Positions 1-8,566 of a DNA stretch of 64,000 nucleotides are shown here, in pieces. The translations under genes and the position numbers were made by a program. This DNA comes from Chitinophaga vietnamensis (GTDB lineage: Bacteria > Bacteroidota > Bacteroidia > Chitinophagales > Chitinophagaceae): the NCBI RefSeq assembly GCF_902167635.1, contig NZ_CABHMS010000002.1:930001-994000 (forward strand). Direction: 5' to 3'. The stretch's first letter is position 1, and each line of letters begins with the position of its first letter. The notes under the pieces are model-generated. The model ran no database searches, was not told where the DNA came from, and was given only the letters and a program-made list of their open reading frames with translations.

Positions 1-295
1 CAGAGAAGGAAAGTATACGCCTTTCTGCACGCCTTATTCCGGGCTGCCGCAAGTGTTGAAGCCCGATGGTACGTACCGGTCGCAACAGCGCTTTGGCTTG
101 TACCGCTGGCATATCATGGACCCGGTGCGTTTCGGCAAAGATCTGAAAGTAAGCATCCAGGACCTCGGCTGGCGGCACGACGGGCGCTATCTGCCGCAGC
201 ATTCTGATATCGCCTCGGTGGTATACTGGTATCAATCGGAGCCGCATCAACCTTTTCCGAAGCTGCCTTCAAAAGATATGTTGGAAGTGAACTGA
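1..295 (+). CDS. GH172 (DUF2961) family protein, C-terminal fragment
   Basis: Only the last 97 or so codons are inside the window; the reading frame is open from base 2. The visible peptide contains RFGLYRWHIMDPVRF, followed by VSIQDLGWR and DIASVVYWYQ and ending in a PHQPFPKLP tail. This is the C-terminal strand pattern I know from DUF2961 proteins, now glycoside hydrolase family 172, which include fructosidases and arabinofuranosidases acting on polysaccharides. The residues that would define the substrate are outside the window. The gene is convergent with the sugar isomerase-like gene to its right and shares a bidirectional terminator with it. Family assignment is fairly sure; substrate is unknown. 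Confidence 0.75.
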   Translation, partial: REGKYTPFCTPYSGLPQVLKPDGTYRSQQRFGLYRWHIMDPVRFGKDLKVSIQDLGWRHDGRYLPQHSDIASVVYWYQSEPHQPFPKLPSKDMLEVN

Positions 296-296
296 T

Positions 297-330
297 AAAA
301 AAATCCCCTCGCAGCAGCGGGGGATTTTTT
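297..330. terminator. bidirectional rho-independent terminator
   Basis: A hairpin with arms AAAAAATCCCC and GGGGATTTTTT encloses a loop of about ten bases. It sits directly after the stop codon at 293-295 and before the end of the opposing gene at 356. The A-run on one side and T-run on the other let it work in both directions, as expected between convergent genes. Confidence 0.8.
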
Positions 331-355
331 ATAATGGGATAGTGAAGTAGTTATA

Positions 356-1279
356 TTAAAACCCCCAGCTGCGCATGGCCTTGAGGTCTTCTTTTGCGCT
401 GGCCAATGGTGTTTTATCCTGATACGATTCCTGTTCAATGATGAAGTATTTGGTGCCGCCGGCTTGCAGGCCGAGCTTGATGATATCTTTCACGGGGATG
501 ATGCCTTTGCCCAGTACGGTGCTTTCATAGCCGCCGCCCATCTCTCCTTTGCCGGAGGATTTAATTTCATCTTTCACATGCATCAGTTCAAAGCGGTTGG
601 GATATTTTTTGAGGATATCCATCGCGATGCCGCCGGCGTGGTACATGTTACCGATATCCAGCTGTTGTGCTACCAGCGATGGATCGGTATTTTGAAGGAT
701 CAGGTCGAAGAGCTTCCGGCCATTGAGTTCCGTGCTGAATTCAAAGTCGTGATTATGGTAGCCGAATTTCATGCCGGACTTTTTACAAAGTTCACCACAT
801 TTATTGAAAACGTCCATGTATGTTTTGAAGTCGTCGTAAGTTTTGCGCAAACTTTCATCGAGCCATGGGCTGATCACATAGTGCTGGCCCATGGCGGCGG
901 CATCTTCTACGGTATATTTCCATTCGTCGGTGAAATCTTTTTTAGCGGCATCCCAATGTTGCGGGCGCAGTACGGTATGACCACTCGGCATTTTGAGGCC
1001 GAGACCCTTGAGCAGTTTTTTAAATTCCGTGGTGGTATAGCCATAGAATTTGCGGTTCACATAGTTGGCATGTTCTACGGTGGTATAGCCCATGGCGGCG
1101 AGTTGTTTGAGGGTGCCGGCAGGGTCTTTCTTCATATCGTCGCGAACAGAATACAGTTGGATGCCAGTGATGCCTTTGCCTTTGAAGGCCGCCTGCAAGG
1201 TAGCCGGGAGCAATGCCGCGCCGCCGATGGCGAGGCTGCTGTACTTCAGAAAATTTCTTCTTGATTCATTCATGAGCAT
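356..1279 (-). CDS. Exported sugar phosphate isomerase/epimerase-like TIM-barrel protein
   Basis: 307 residues. The N-terminus has a twin-arginine signal (ESRRNFLKYSSLAIGGAALLP), so the protein is probably folded before export to the periplasm. After it comes a xylose-isomerase-like TIM barrel (AP endonuclease 2 superfamily): GIQLYSVRDDMKKDPAGTL near residue 40, KFGYHNHDFEF near 170, VAQQLDIGNMYHAGG near 200, MHVKDEI near 230, and IIEQESYQ near 285. The H, D and E residues in these strands are the usual metal ligands of the family. In Bacteroidota such Tat-exported members are often near glycan-use genes, consistent with the neighbouring GH172 gene. Two start codons (1279 and 1273) fit; the second gives MNESRRNF. 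The real substrate cannot be read from the sequence. Confidence 0.8.
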   Translation of the reverse strand: MLMNESRRNFLKYSSLAIGGAALLPATLQAAFKGKGITGIQLYSVRDDMKKDPAGTLKQLAAMGYTTVEHANYVNRKFYGYTTTEFKKLLKGLGLKMPSGHTVLRPQHWDAAKKDFTDEWKYTVEDAAAMGQHYVISPWLDESLRKTYDDFKTYMDVFNKCGELCKKSGMKFGYHNHDFEFSTELNGRKLFDLILQNTDPSLVAQQLDIGNMYHAGGIAMDILKKYPNRFELMHVKDEIKSSGKGEMGGGYESTVLGKGIIPVKDIIKLGLQAGGTKYFIIEQESYQDKTPLASAKEDLKAMRSWGF

Positions 1280-1373
1280 GATAATTAAGATCGTGGAATT
1301 TATGATGGGTCGTTTACATCAGATTTAAATTTACGCATTAAGCGCCGGAATTGCAACCGGCAGGCAATAAAAA

Positions 1374-1392
1374 AATCCCGTCTTTACGGGAT
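1374..1392 (-). terminator. possible minus-strand terminator hairpin
   Basis: The short hairpin ATCCCG-TCTTTA-CGGGAT is preceded on the + strand by a run of seven A, so read on the minus strand it is a hairpin followed by a T-run. I see no minus-strand gene immediately upstream that needs it. It may insulate the isomerase gene or simply be a chance structure. Confidence 0.4.
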
Positions 1393-1456
1393 ATAAGGCA
1401 CGGGAAGAATGCAGTAAATTCAGTTATATTTTTAAACCCTGTAATACCCACTCACA

Positions 1457-1624
1457 ATGAAGCACACAAACAGCAAAAAACTGCAATTAGGAAAGATCAA
1501 AGTTGCCACCCTGAACCCTGCTGCCACTGCCAAGCAGCCTAATCAGTTCATTAGCAACTCCAGCTGCATGCACGTTTGCCCTACCATCTGCTCGCAGCGC
1601 TGCCCGACATTTGACTGCTTCTGA
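1457..1624 (+). CDS. class I lanthipeptide precursor peptide (orphan)
   Basis: 55 codons, ATG to TGA. The leader contains KKLQLGKIKVATLN at residues 7-20, which matches the KLxLxKxxIAxL leader that I know from Bacteroidota class I lanthipeptides. The rest is a short core-like segment with five cysteines (C37, C41, C45, C49, C54) and six serine/threonine residues (S33, S35, S36, T43, S46, T51), enough to form up to five thioether rings. It would be a precursor that a LanB dehydratase and LanC cyclase modify after leader recognition and a protease then matures. No LanB, LanC or dedicated transporter is encoded anywhere in this window. A TATATTTT sequence at 1425-1432 could be a -7 promoter element. 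The gene ends one base before a long inverted repeat, so a truncated 3' end cannot be excluded. The leader match makes the family call good; the ring pattern is inference. Confidence 0.78.
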   Translation: MKHTNSKKLQLGKIKVATLNPAATAKQPNQFISNSSCMHVCPTICSQRCPTFDCF

Positions 1625-1625
1625 G

Positions 1626-1819
1626 ACGCGAAGCTTGTCTTGCTCAGGATTATTTTGATTGAAAGGATTACCATGATTTTTTTTGCAGGATTAATAAGGA
1701 TTAAGAAAGGATTCGCGAAGATCTACCCGAAAATCTTTTTTAATCCTTATTAATCCTGCAAAAAAAAATCATGGTAATCCTTTCAATCAAAATAATCCTG
1801 AGCAAGACAAGCTTCGCGT
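1626..1819. repeat. long inverted repeat (arms of 80-90 bp)
   Basis: The left arm (about 1626-1713) and right arm (about 1733-1819) are near-perfect reverse complements, with one single-base length difference in a poly-T run and mismatches near the loop. Transcribed, this would be a very long hairpin. The arms include TAATCCTTTCAATCAAAA and the ACGCGAAGC end, parts of which recur near 28436-28485, so this belongs to a dispersed repeat family. It begins one base after the lanthipeptide stop codon and ends just upstream of a possible promoter of the sigma factor gene. It may serve as a terminator. I see no coding content. Confidence 0.9.
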
Positions 1820-1850
1820 TTTGTAATTTAAACGCACTGTATTATTTTCA
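1819..1850 (+). promoter_or_regulatory. possible promoter for the sigma/FecR/SusCD operon
   Basis: TTTTG at 1819-1823 is followed after exactly 19 bases by TATTTTCA at 1843-1850. The Bacteroidota consensus is TTTG, 19 bases, TAnnTTTG; the -7 half matches only in part. Position fits a short leader before the TTG start at 1875. Low certainty. Confidence 0.3.
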
Positions 1851-1874
1851 CTATGCGTTTAACTGATACTGCCT

Positions 1875-2468
1875 TTGCTCCACGATAATGAAAAGGATCT
1901 GTTGCTCTCCATTGCCAACGGAGATGAGCGATGCTTCCAGGTGCTTGTAACAAGGCACTGGCCGCAGGTGTATGGCACCGCCCTCCGGCTTACGCGCTCG
2001 CCGGAACAAGCCAGGGACCTGACACAAGATATCTTCATCAAATTATGGAGCCATCGCGCGCAATTGCCCGCAGTGGAGAATGTACCTGTCTTCATCTATG
2101 TATGTGCACGTAATCTCATCATGGATCACCTCCGCAAAAAAGTGCTGCATACTGATAATATCGACTCACTGATCGACCAGTTGGCTGACACGCCTTTCAG
2201 CAATGCGCAGTCGGGACTGGAATACAAAGAACTCGAAAATGTACTGATGCGCGCCATCGAACACCTGCCGGAAAAGGTGCGGGAAGTATTTGTGCTGCAC
2301 CGCTTCAAAGGGATGAGCCACCAGCAGATTGCAAAGCAGCTGAATATTTCGGTGGTCAGCTCCCAGACCTATATCGTCCGTGCCTTGAGAAGCATACGGG
2401 AGTACCTGCAACGCCATACAGAAATTGTTTTTGCCCTGCTGTTGCTGCTTTCAGGGCCTTTTCAATAA
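1875..2468 (+). CDS. ECF RNA polymerase sigma factor (SusCD-associated)
   Basis: 197 residues with the normal two-domain ECF layout. Region 2 is at about residues 10-85 (FQVLVTRHWPQVYGTALRLT, then QARDLTQDIFIKLW and ARNLIMDHLRKK), and region 4 is at about 125-180 (LPEKVREVFVLHRF, then MSHQQIAKQLNISVVSSQTY). The C-terminus is hydrophobic (FALLLLLSG), as is common in Bacteroidota ECF factors paired with FecR. No ATG is available: the frame is closed by TAA at 1860-1862, leaving TTG at 1875 as the best start. The downstream FecR anti-sigma factor presumably holds it at the membrane until the SusC receptor signals substrate. It would then transcribe the following import genes. Confidence 0.9.
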   Translation: MLHDNEKDLLLSIANGDERCFQVLVTRHWPQVYGTALRLTRSPEQARDLTQDIFIKLWSHRAQLPAVENVPVFIYVCARNLIMDHLRKKVLHTDNIDSLIDQLADTPFSNAQSGLEYKELENVLMRAIEHLPEKVREVFVLHRFKGMSHQQIAKQLNISVVSSQTYIVRALRSIREYLQRHTEIVFALLLLLSGPFQ

Positions 2469-2544
2469 TTTTTTAAATTTTACTGTCTTACCCCCGGTCA
2501 TGCTTCCGTCCTTATGTATGGAAGGCCGATAATTCCACTGTGAT

Positions 2545-3723
2545 ATGTCTGATACCACTTTCGAAACATTATTCAAAGGCTATATGAATGGCACGCTGGA
2601 TGCCGAAGGTATCCGCCGTTTCCGGGCGATGGCCTTGCAAAGGGAATACCAGCAACAGCTGTCGCAATTGCTGGAGGCGGCTTTCAGCGATCCGGCCTAT
2701 ATAGAGCGGGGAGATGTGGATGCCGCCGAGATGGCCCGGGAGATCACCGCAAAGATCCGCCAGCAGGATGCCGCGATCGAGGAACTGCGCGCACCACGTA
2801 AGCCGCTGCTGCTCCGTTTCTGGGCGCCTTATGCCGCCGCAGCGCTGCTCTTTCTGCTGGTGGCTATAGGTACTTTGCTATGGCTGCCCATGAAACGCCG
2901 CGCTGTGCGCACTGCCGAACCGCCTGCATTGGCCATGATCACAAGACCCACGCTCACGCTGGGCGATGGCTCCAGCATCGCGCTTGATAGCCTCGCCAAT
3001 GGTACCATCGCACAGCAGAACCATACCAGCATCGTGAAGCAAGGCAACGGCCAGCTGGCTTACCAGGCCAGCGGCAGCGATAGCGGCCTGTTGTTCAATA
3101 CCCTGCAAACGCCGCCCGGTACCACCTGGCAGATCACCCTGCCCGATGGCTCACGGGTATGGCTAAACGCTTCTTCCGCCATCCGCTATCCTGCTGCCTT
3201 CACGGGCAAAAACAGGAGCGTGGGCCTCACCGGCGAAGCCTTCTTTGATATCGTGAAAGATGATAACAAACCCTTCATCGTCAACGCCAAAAATGTACAG
3301 ACGCAGGTGCTCGGCACCGCCTTCAACGTGATGGCCTATCCTGATGAAGAGAGCGTGAACACCACGCTGGTACAAGGTTCCGTGAAAGTGAACAGCCGCC
3401 TCTTACAAGCCGGCGAACAGGCGCAGGTGAACAAAGAGGGCGGTCTCCTCATCACCCGGCCCAGCCTGGAAGAGATACTCGGATGGAAGAACGGAGAGTT
3501 CTATTTCCGCAACACCAATATCCGCAATATCATGCGCGAAGTAGCGCGCTGGTATGATGTAGACGTGAAGTATGAAGGCGATATGTCGGAGATCACCATG
3601 TCGGGCATCGTTTCCAGAACGGCTGAAATCACACAGTTGCTGAAAGCATTAGAAATGACCAAAATCGTACGGTTCAGGATAAACGGGCGAACAATTACTG
3701 TCTTGCCTTACAAGGCCGGCTGA
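2545..3723 (+). CDS. FecR family anti-sigma factor
   Basis: 392 residues. A cytoplasmic N-terminal segment of about 90 residues is followed by one membrane helix (YAAAALLFLLVAIGTLLW, about 98-116). The periplasmic FecR domain follows at about 195-290 (LPDGSRVWLNASSAIRYP, then VGLTGEAFFDI and VLGTAFNV). A DUF4974 domain lies at about 320-390 (FRNTNIRNIMREVARWYDV). The protein would bind the sigma factor encoded 76 bases upstream through its N-terminus and the N-terminal signalling domain of the SusC receptor through its periplasmic part, so transmitting the presence of substrate. Domain order and length are ordinary for the family. Confidence 0.92.
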   Translation: MSDTTFETLFKGYMNGTLDAEGIRRFRAMALQREYQQQLSQLLEAAFSDPAYIERGDVDAAEMAREITAKIRQQDAAIEELRAPRKPLLLRFWAPYAAAALLFLLVAIGTLLWLPMKRRAVRTAEPPALAMITRPTLTLGDGSSIALDSLANGTIAQQNHTSIVKQGNGQLAYQASGSDSGLLFNTLQTPPGTTWQITLPDGSRVWLNASSAIRYPAAFTGKNRSVGLTGEAFFDIVKDDNKPFIVNAKNVQTQVLGTAFNVMAYPDEESVNTTLVQGSVKVNSRLLQAGEQAQVNKEGGLLITRPSLEEILGWKNGEFYFRNTNIRNIMREVARWYDVDVKYEGDMSEITMSGIVSRTAEITQLLKALEMTKIVRFRINGRTITVLPYKAG

Positions 3724-3822
3724 TCATTATTTTTTTAATTCGGAAAAGACTGCTGAGAACCGCCGGAGGCGCCGCCGGCAGGGCATCCTATGCAGTGATG
3801 AAAAACAGGTTTCCACGTTGTT

Positions 3823-6800
3823 ATGATTGCTTCATGTAAAAAAAATCCACGACTGAAAAATATGAAATTCTTCCTGACATGGTTGCTGGCCGCGGCATTG
3901 CTGCTCACAGGCCCGCTGGCCTATGCACAAAAAGTTTCCGTGGCGGTAAAGAATATGCCGCTGGAAAAAGTATTCTCCCTGCTCAAACAGCAAACGGGCT
4001 ATTCCTTCATCTGGCGCGGCGAACAACTGCCGTCGTCTTTAAAAGTCACACTTGATTACAAGAACGCGCCTTTACAACAGGTGCTCGACGCCTGCCTCGA
4101 AGGCCTTCCACTCACTTATGAGATCACCGACAAGATCGTGGTGATCACCAGGAAAGAAAATGCACCAAAAGAAAATCTGCAAACCACCAAAATGGCGGTG
4201 AACGGTATGATCATGGACGAAAAGGGCGCTCCGCTGCCAGGAGTAAGCATCCGCGTAAAAGGCACTACCACCGGCGTTACTACCGATGGCAATGGCAATT
4301 ACTCCATCAGCGTGCCTTCAGAGAACAGCGTGCTGCAATGCTCTTATGTAGGCTTCGAATCCCGCGAGATACCTGTGGCCGGCCAGCGTACGATCAACAT
4401 CGTGCTGAAACAAAAGAGCGCTTCGCTGAACGACCTGGTAGTAATAGGTTATGGCGTACAATCTAAAAAGAACATGACCTCTTCCGTATCGTCGATCAAG
4501 GGCAGCGAGCTGACCGGCATCGCCGTAACCAGCCTGGACGCTGCATTGCAGGGCAAGGCGCCCGGCGTGCAGGTGGTACAGAACTCCGGCGCTCCCGGCG
4601 ATGAAACGTATATCCGTATCCGTGGTAACGGCTCCCTCTTCGGGGAGAACAGGCCGCTGTATGTGATCGATGGCGTACCGATGAGTAATCTCCCGGCCGC
4701 GCAGTATGGCATCTCCGGCGATGGACAAAGGATCGCGACCACCAATAACATCAACCCGAATGATATACAGTCGGTAGAGATATTGAAAGATGCCGCCGCC
4801 ACCGCCATCTACGGCTCCCGCGGGGCAAATGGCGTAGTGCTCATCACCACCAAAAGAGGAGCGGAAGGCAAGTCGAGATTTAATTTCAGCATGTACACCG
4901 GCGTGGCCAATATCCCGAAACGCCTGCCATTGCTGAGTGGCGACCAGTTCGTGGACCTCTTCAACGAATCCCGCACCAATGCCAACCTGCCGCTTGATCC
5001 GGCCATCGTGAAAACAGGCCGTAATACTGATTGGCAGGATGCCATCTTCAGAAATGCGCCGGTATCGGATTATAACATCTCTGTATCTGGCGGTACGCCT
5101 AAAACATCCCACTACGTATCACTGGGCTATCTCGATCAAACAGGTACCATCGTGGGCGTTCAACACTATAAACGTTTCAATGGCCGTGTGAACTTCGATT
5201 TTGCCGCTACCGACAAACTCAAAATAGGCGTGAACCTCACCGGGGTGCACAGCATCAACAACCGTATGGACAATAGCTTCTCCGGACAATCTGTACTCGC
5301 GCTGGCATTGATCGAAAATCCGAATGACCCGATCTATAATCCTAACGGTAGCTACTATACGGACCCTAACCGCCACTGGACCAACCCGGTGATGATCGCC
5401 AACAACCTGCGATTTCAGTCGATCGTGGATAGTTATATCGGCAACGTGTATGGCGAATACACCATCCTGCCTGGCCTGAAATTCAGGACCAGCTTTGGTT
5501 TCGATAACCAGCATGTAACCGACGACCGCTATCAGTCCAAACTGGTGAACAACGGAACTGCCGCCAGCGGCTTTGTATCTGTGTTCTCTCAATTCCTCTG
5601 GATCAATGAAAATACTTTGTCGTATGCGCCGGAGTTGAAAGGGAAACATAAATTGACGATCCTGCTGGGCGAAAGCTCACAGGAGGCGGCTGTGCGCAGG
5701 ATCGGCGTTTCCGGCAATACCAATTCTACCGATATCATACAGGCGGTGACGGGCTTCACTACTTTGTCGTCGCCGCTGGATTACCGCTCGCAATGGGGCC
5801 TGGTATCTTATTTCGGCAGGGCTTCTTATAACTATGGCGATCGTTACCTGCTGGAAGGCGTGCTGCGCACAGATGGTTCGTCACGCTTCGGCGCCAATAA
5901 AAAATATGGCTTCTTTCCTTCCATATCAGCGGGCTGGCGTGTGATCAATGAATCTTTCATGAAAGGACAGCATATTTTCACCGACCTGAAACTCCGCGGC
6001 AGCGTGGGGGTTACGGGTAATAACGAAGGATTGGGTAATGACTTCCCTTCACTTGCTACCTATTCTACCGGGTACAATTACGGTAATGAAGCGGGCATTG
6101 CTGCTACCTCTTTATCGAACCGCGACCTGAGCTGGGAAGCTACCACGGCTACCAACCTTGCCCTGGATATGTCTTTCCTCGATAACCGCATCAACGTAAC
6201 AGCGGAAGTATACCGCAAGGTCACCAACCGCCTCATCTTCAAGCTGGACCTGCCTTATACGTCGGGCTTCTTCCGTACCAATGGCGCAAATATCGGGCAG
6301 CTGATGAACAAAGGCCTGGAGATCGGCATCAATACAGAGAATATCCGCGGCGCCTTTACCTGGAACACGAATTTCAATTTATACTTCAACCGCAACAAGA
6401 TTACGAGCTTACCTGAAACGGTGGCAGGAGATCCCTCCAGCTCCGATTTTACTGAAAGTTTGCCTGGCTCTTTCAATACCAGTTTGCCTACCAGCATTTT
6501 TCGTGTAGGTGAGCCCGTTGGGTCGTTCTTTGGTTATCGTAACAAAGGCGTGGACCCGGCTACAGGAAATATGATCTATGATGATATTAATAAAGATGGC
6601 AAGATCACGGCAGCAGACCGGGTGATCCTTGGCAATGCCTTACCCGATTTCACAGGCGGCCTCACCAATACATTCGGCTACAAAGGTTTTGATCTGAGTT
6701 TCTTCTGGTACTGGTCGTATGGTAACAAGGTGTACAACCAAACCCGCAGCATGCTGGAACGCATGAGCAGTTACAATAACGGTGACGCCAACACGCTGAG

Positions 6801-7158
6801 AAGATGGACGGCCGCCAATACCCATACAGACGTGCCCAAGGCGGTTTTCAACGATCCAGTTACGCCGGGCAGTTTAACGAACGGAGAAGTATCGCAGCGC
6901 TTTGTAGAAGATGGTTCTTTCCTGCGGATGAAGAATATCACCTTCGGTTATTCCCTGCCTGCCGCCTGGCTCAAACATGTAAAGATCAGCAGTGCGAGGG
7001 TATATGTGAGCGCGCAAAATCTCTTCCTGATCACCAACTATTCCGGTTATGATCCGGAATCACAGAACCAGTCTGTGAAGAACTCGCAACTGGGTATCGA
7101 CTGGGCCGTACAGCCGCAGCCACGCACATTCCTGGCCGGTTTAAACGTGAATTTCTAA
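3823..7158 (+). CDS. SusC/RagA TonB-linked outer-membrane receptor with STN signalling domain
   Basis: 1,111 residues from 3823; ATG at 3862 is an alternative that puts the signal peptide (MKFFLTWLLAAALLLTGPLAYAQ) at the very start. In order: an STN (secretin/TonB N-terminal) domain at about 40-110 that contacts FecR, a carboxypeptidase-regulatory-like domain at about 125-205 (GMIMDEKGAPLPGVSIRVKG), a plug with NDLVVIGYGVQ at its start and AAATAIYGSRGANGVVLITT near 325, then a long beta-barrel ending in aromatic-rich FLAGLNVNF. It forms the TonB-driven pore of a SusCD importer for an oligosaccharide or peptide ligand. The STN domain and the sigma/FecR pair upstream point to ligand-dependent autoregulation. 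Ligand unknown. Confidence 0.95.
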   Translation: MIASCKKNPRLKNMKFFLTWLLAAALLLTGPLAYAQKVSVAVKNMPLEKVFSLLKQQTGYSFIWRGEQLPSSLKVTLDYKNAPLQQVLDACLEGLPLTYEITDKIVVITRKENAPKENLQTTKMAVNGMIMDEKGAPLPGVSIRVKGTTTGVTTDGNGNYSISVPSENSVLQCSYVGFESREIPVAGQRTINIVLKQKSASLNDLVVIGYGVQSKKNMTSSVSSIKGSELTGIAVTSLDAALQGKAPGVQVVQNSGAPGDETYIRIRGNGSLFGENRPLYVIDGVPMSNLPAAQYGISGDGQRIATTNNINPNDIQSVEILKDAAATAIYGSRGANGVVLITTKRGAEGKSRFNFSMYTGVANIPKRLPLLSGDQFVDLFNESRTNANLPLDPAIVKTGRNTDWQDAIFRNAPVSDYNISVSGGTPKTSHYVSLGYLDQTGTIVGVQHYKRFNGRVNFDFAATDKLKIGVNLTGVHSINNRMDNSFSGQSVLALALIENPNDPIYNPNGSYYTDPNRHWTNPVMIANNLRFQSIVDSYIGNVYGEYTILPGLKFRTSFGFDNQHVTDDRYQSKLVNNGTAASGFVSVFSQFLWINENTLSYAPELKGKHKLTILLGESSQEAAVRRIGVSGNTNSTDIIQAVTGFTTLSSPLDYRSQWGLVSYFGRASYNYGDRYLLEGVLRTDGSSRFGANKKYGFFPSISAGWRVINESFMKGQHIFTDLKLRGSVGVTGNNEGLGNDFPSLATYSTGYNYGNEAGIAATSLSNRDLSWEATTATNLALDMSFLDNRINVTAEVYRKVTNRLIFKLDLPYTSGFFRTNGANIGQLMNKGLEIGINTENIRGAFTWNTNFNLYFNRNKITSLPETVAGDPSSSDFTESLPGSFNTSLPTSIFRVGEPVGSFFGYRNKGVDPATGNMIYDDINKDGKITAADRVILGNALPDFTGGLTNTFGYKGFDLSFFWYWSYGNKVYNQTRSMLERMSSYNNGDANTLRRWTAANTHTDVPKAVFNDPVTPGSLTNGEVSQRFVEDGSFLRMKNITFGYSLPAAWLKHVKISSARVYVSAQNLFLITNYSGYDPESQNQSVKNSQLGIDWAVQPQPRTFLAGLNVNF

Positions 7159-7168
7159 AAGCAGCACC

Positions 7169-8557
7169 ATGAAAAGGACCACATTATTTTTGATAGCATT
7201 GGCATTTGTTTCCTGCACAAAAGTGCTGAACCAGGTGCCTGAATATACGATCGCAGACGAGAATTTCTGGCAAACCGGCAACGACGCCGAGAGCGCCGCA
7301 GTGGGCATCTATCCGGCAGTACAGAGCATTGCCATGCAGTTCCCGGTGGCATTTGACGCCGCCTCCGATGCGGCTACTGCCTTGCAGATCAACTATGCGC
7401 CTTTTAGTCAGCATGGCATCCCGGTGGATAATCCCGTGGTGGCCTCGTACTGGCAGAATAACTATACCGGTATCGGTCGGGCCAACGATCTGCTGAAACA
7501 TGTGCCTGGCATGCGCGACAGCCTCTTCATCGGTAACCGCAAACAGGAGCTGATTGGCGAAGCCCATTTTTTGAGGGCCTACTTTTATTACAACCTGGTA
7601 AAAGCATTTGGCGCGGTGCCTTTGGTGCTGGAGCCATATACTTCTTTCAATGCCGACTTCACCATCGCGCGTACTGCTGTAGATTCCGTTTACAAACAGA
7701 TCATTGCCGATCTGCGCATCGCTGAAACCAGCTTGCCGCCTACGTTTTCCGCTGTGGTAGATACCCGTGGCCGTGCCTCGCAGGGCGGCGCCAAAGCTTT
7801 GCTGGCAAAGGTATACCTGAGTGTGAAAAATTATGATTCTGCCGCTGCAAAAGCATTGGATGTGATCAACAGCCCGGTATACACATTGGCGAGCGGCGCC
7901 GCTGCTTACAGCAATATGTTTTCTGTGAATGGCAAGAACAGTTCCGAAGCTATTTTTGAAATACAATATGTCAATGCCGCGCAACAAAGCAATGGGCTTT
8001 TCAGTTTGTATATGCCCGTAAACGGTATCCCGGCTGCAAAGCAGCAGGGTAGCTATCAGATTGCACCTACCACGAAGATCATCAACCTGTACGAACCGGG
8101 AGATATCCGCAAGGCGGCGGCTTTAGGCATGAGCACCGGCAATCCCGCCGTGCCTTATGTCAACAAGTACGGCCGCCTTACCAGTGGTACCGAACCAGAT
8201 ATCATTGCATTACGACTGGCGGATATTATGCTGGTGCGTGCAGAAGCCTTGAATAGTCTTGGCCGCCAGACGGAAGCTATCGATCTTTTGAACAGGATTC
8301 GCCGTCGTGCCTTTGCCTTGCCGCTGGATGCGCCTTCTGCGCATGACTTCCCCGCCAATGGTGAAACAGATCTCGCATTAGCGATCGAGAACGAGCGTTT
8401 CAAAGAGCTGGCTTTTGAAGGCCATCGTTTCTATGACCTGGTACGTACCGGCAGAGCAAACGCCGTACTGGGCATTAGCAATGATCAAACGCTGTGGCCT
8501 ATACCTTTACGCGAGATCGGACGTAACCCGCGGCTGGTGCAGAATCATGGTTATTAA
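7169..8557 (+). CDS. SusD/RagB family substrate-binding lipoprotein
   Basis: 462 residues, starting 10 bases after susC. A lipoprotein signal (MKRTTLFLIALAFVSC) ends in the lipidated cysteine. The body has the SusD features: FWQTGNDAESAAVGIYPAVQ near residue 30, RAYFYYNLVKAFGAVPLV near 140, RASQGGAKALLAKVYL near 200 (TPR-like helices), and the C-terminal block ENERFKELAFEGHRFYDLVRTGRA with WPIPLREIGRNP. It would sit as a lid on the SusC pore and capture ligand at the cell surface. It is somewhat short (typical members are 480-600 residues) but ends normally. The repeat array begins ten bases after its stop codon. Confidence 0.94.
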   Translation: MKRTTLFLIALAFVSCTKVLNQVPEYTIADENFWQTGNDAESAAVGIYPAVQSIAMQFPVAFDAASDAATALQINYAPFSQHGIPVDNPVVASYWQNNYTGIGRANDLLKHVPGMRDSLFIGNRKQELIGEAHFLRAYFYYNLVKAFGAVPLVLEPYTSFNADFTIARTAVDSVYKQIIADLRIAETSLPPTFSAVVDTRGRASQGGAKALLAKVYLSVKNYDSAAAKALDVINSPVYTLASGAAAYSNMFSVNGKNSSEAIFEIQYVNAAQQSNGLFSLYMPVNGIPAAKQQGSYQIAPTTKIINLYEPGDIRKAAALGMSTGNPAVPYVNKYGRLTSGTEPDIIALRLADIMLVRAEALNSLGRQTEAIDLLNRIRRRAFALPLDAPSAHDFPANGETDLALAIENERFKELAFEGHRFYDLVRTGRANAVLGISNDQTLWPIPLREIGRNPRLVQNHGY

Positions 8558-8566
8558 CCCGCCGGG

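Noticed and set aside
1374-1393. Terminator for the lanthipeptide gene
   Set aside because: The hairpin lies upstream of that gene and its T-run is on the minus strand; the gene is instead followed by the long inverted repeat.
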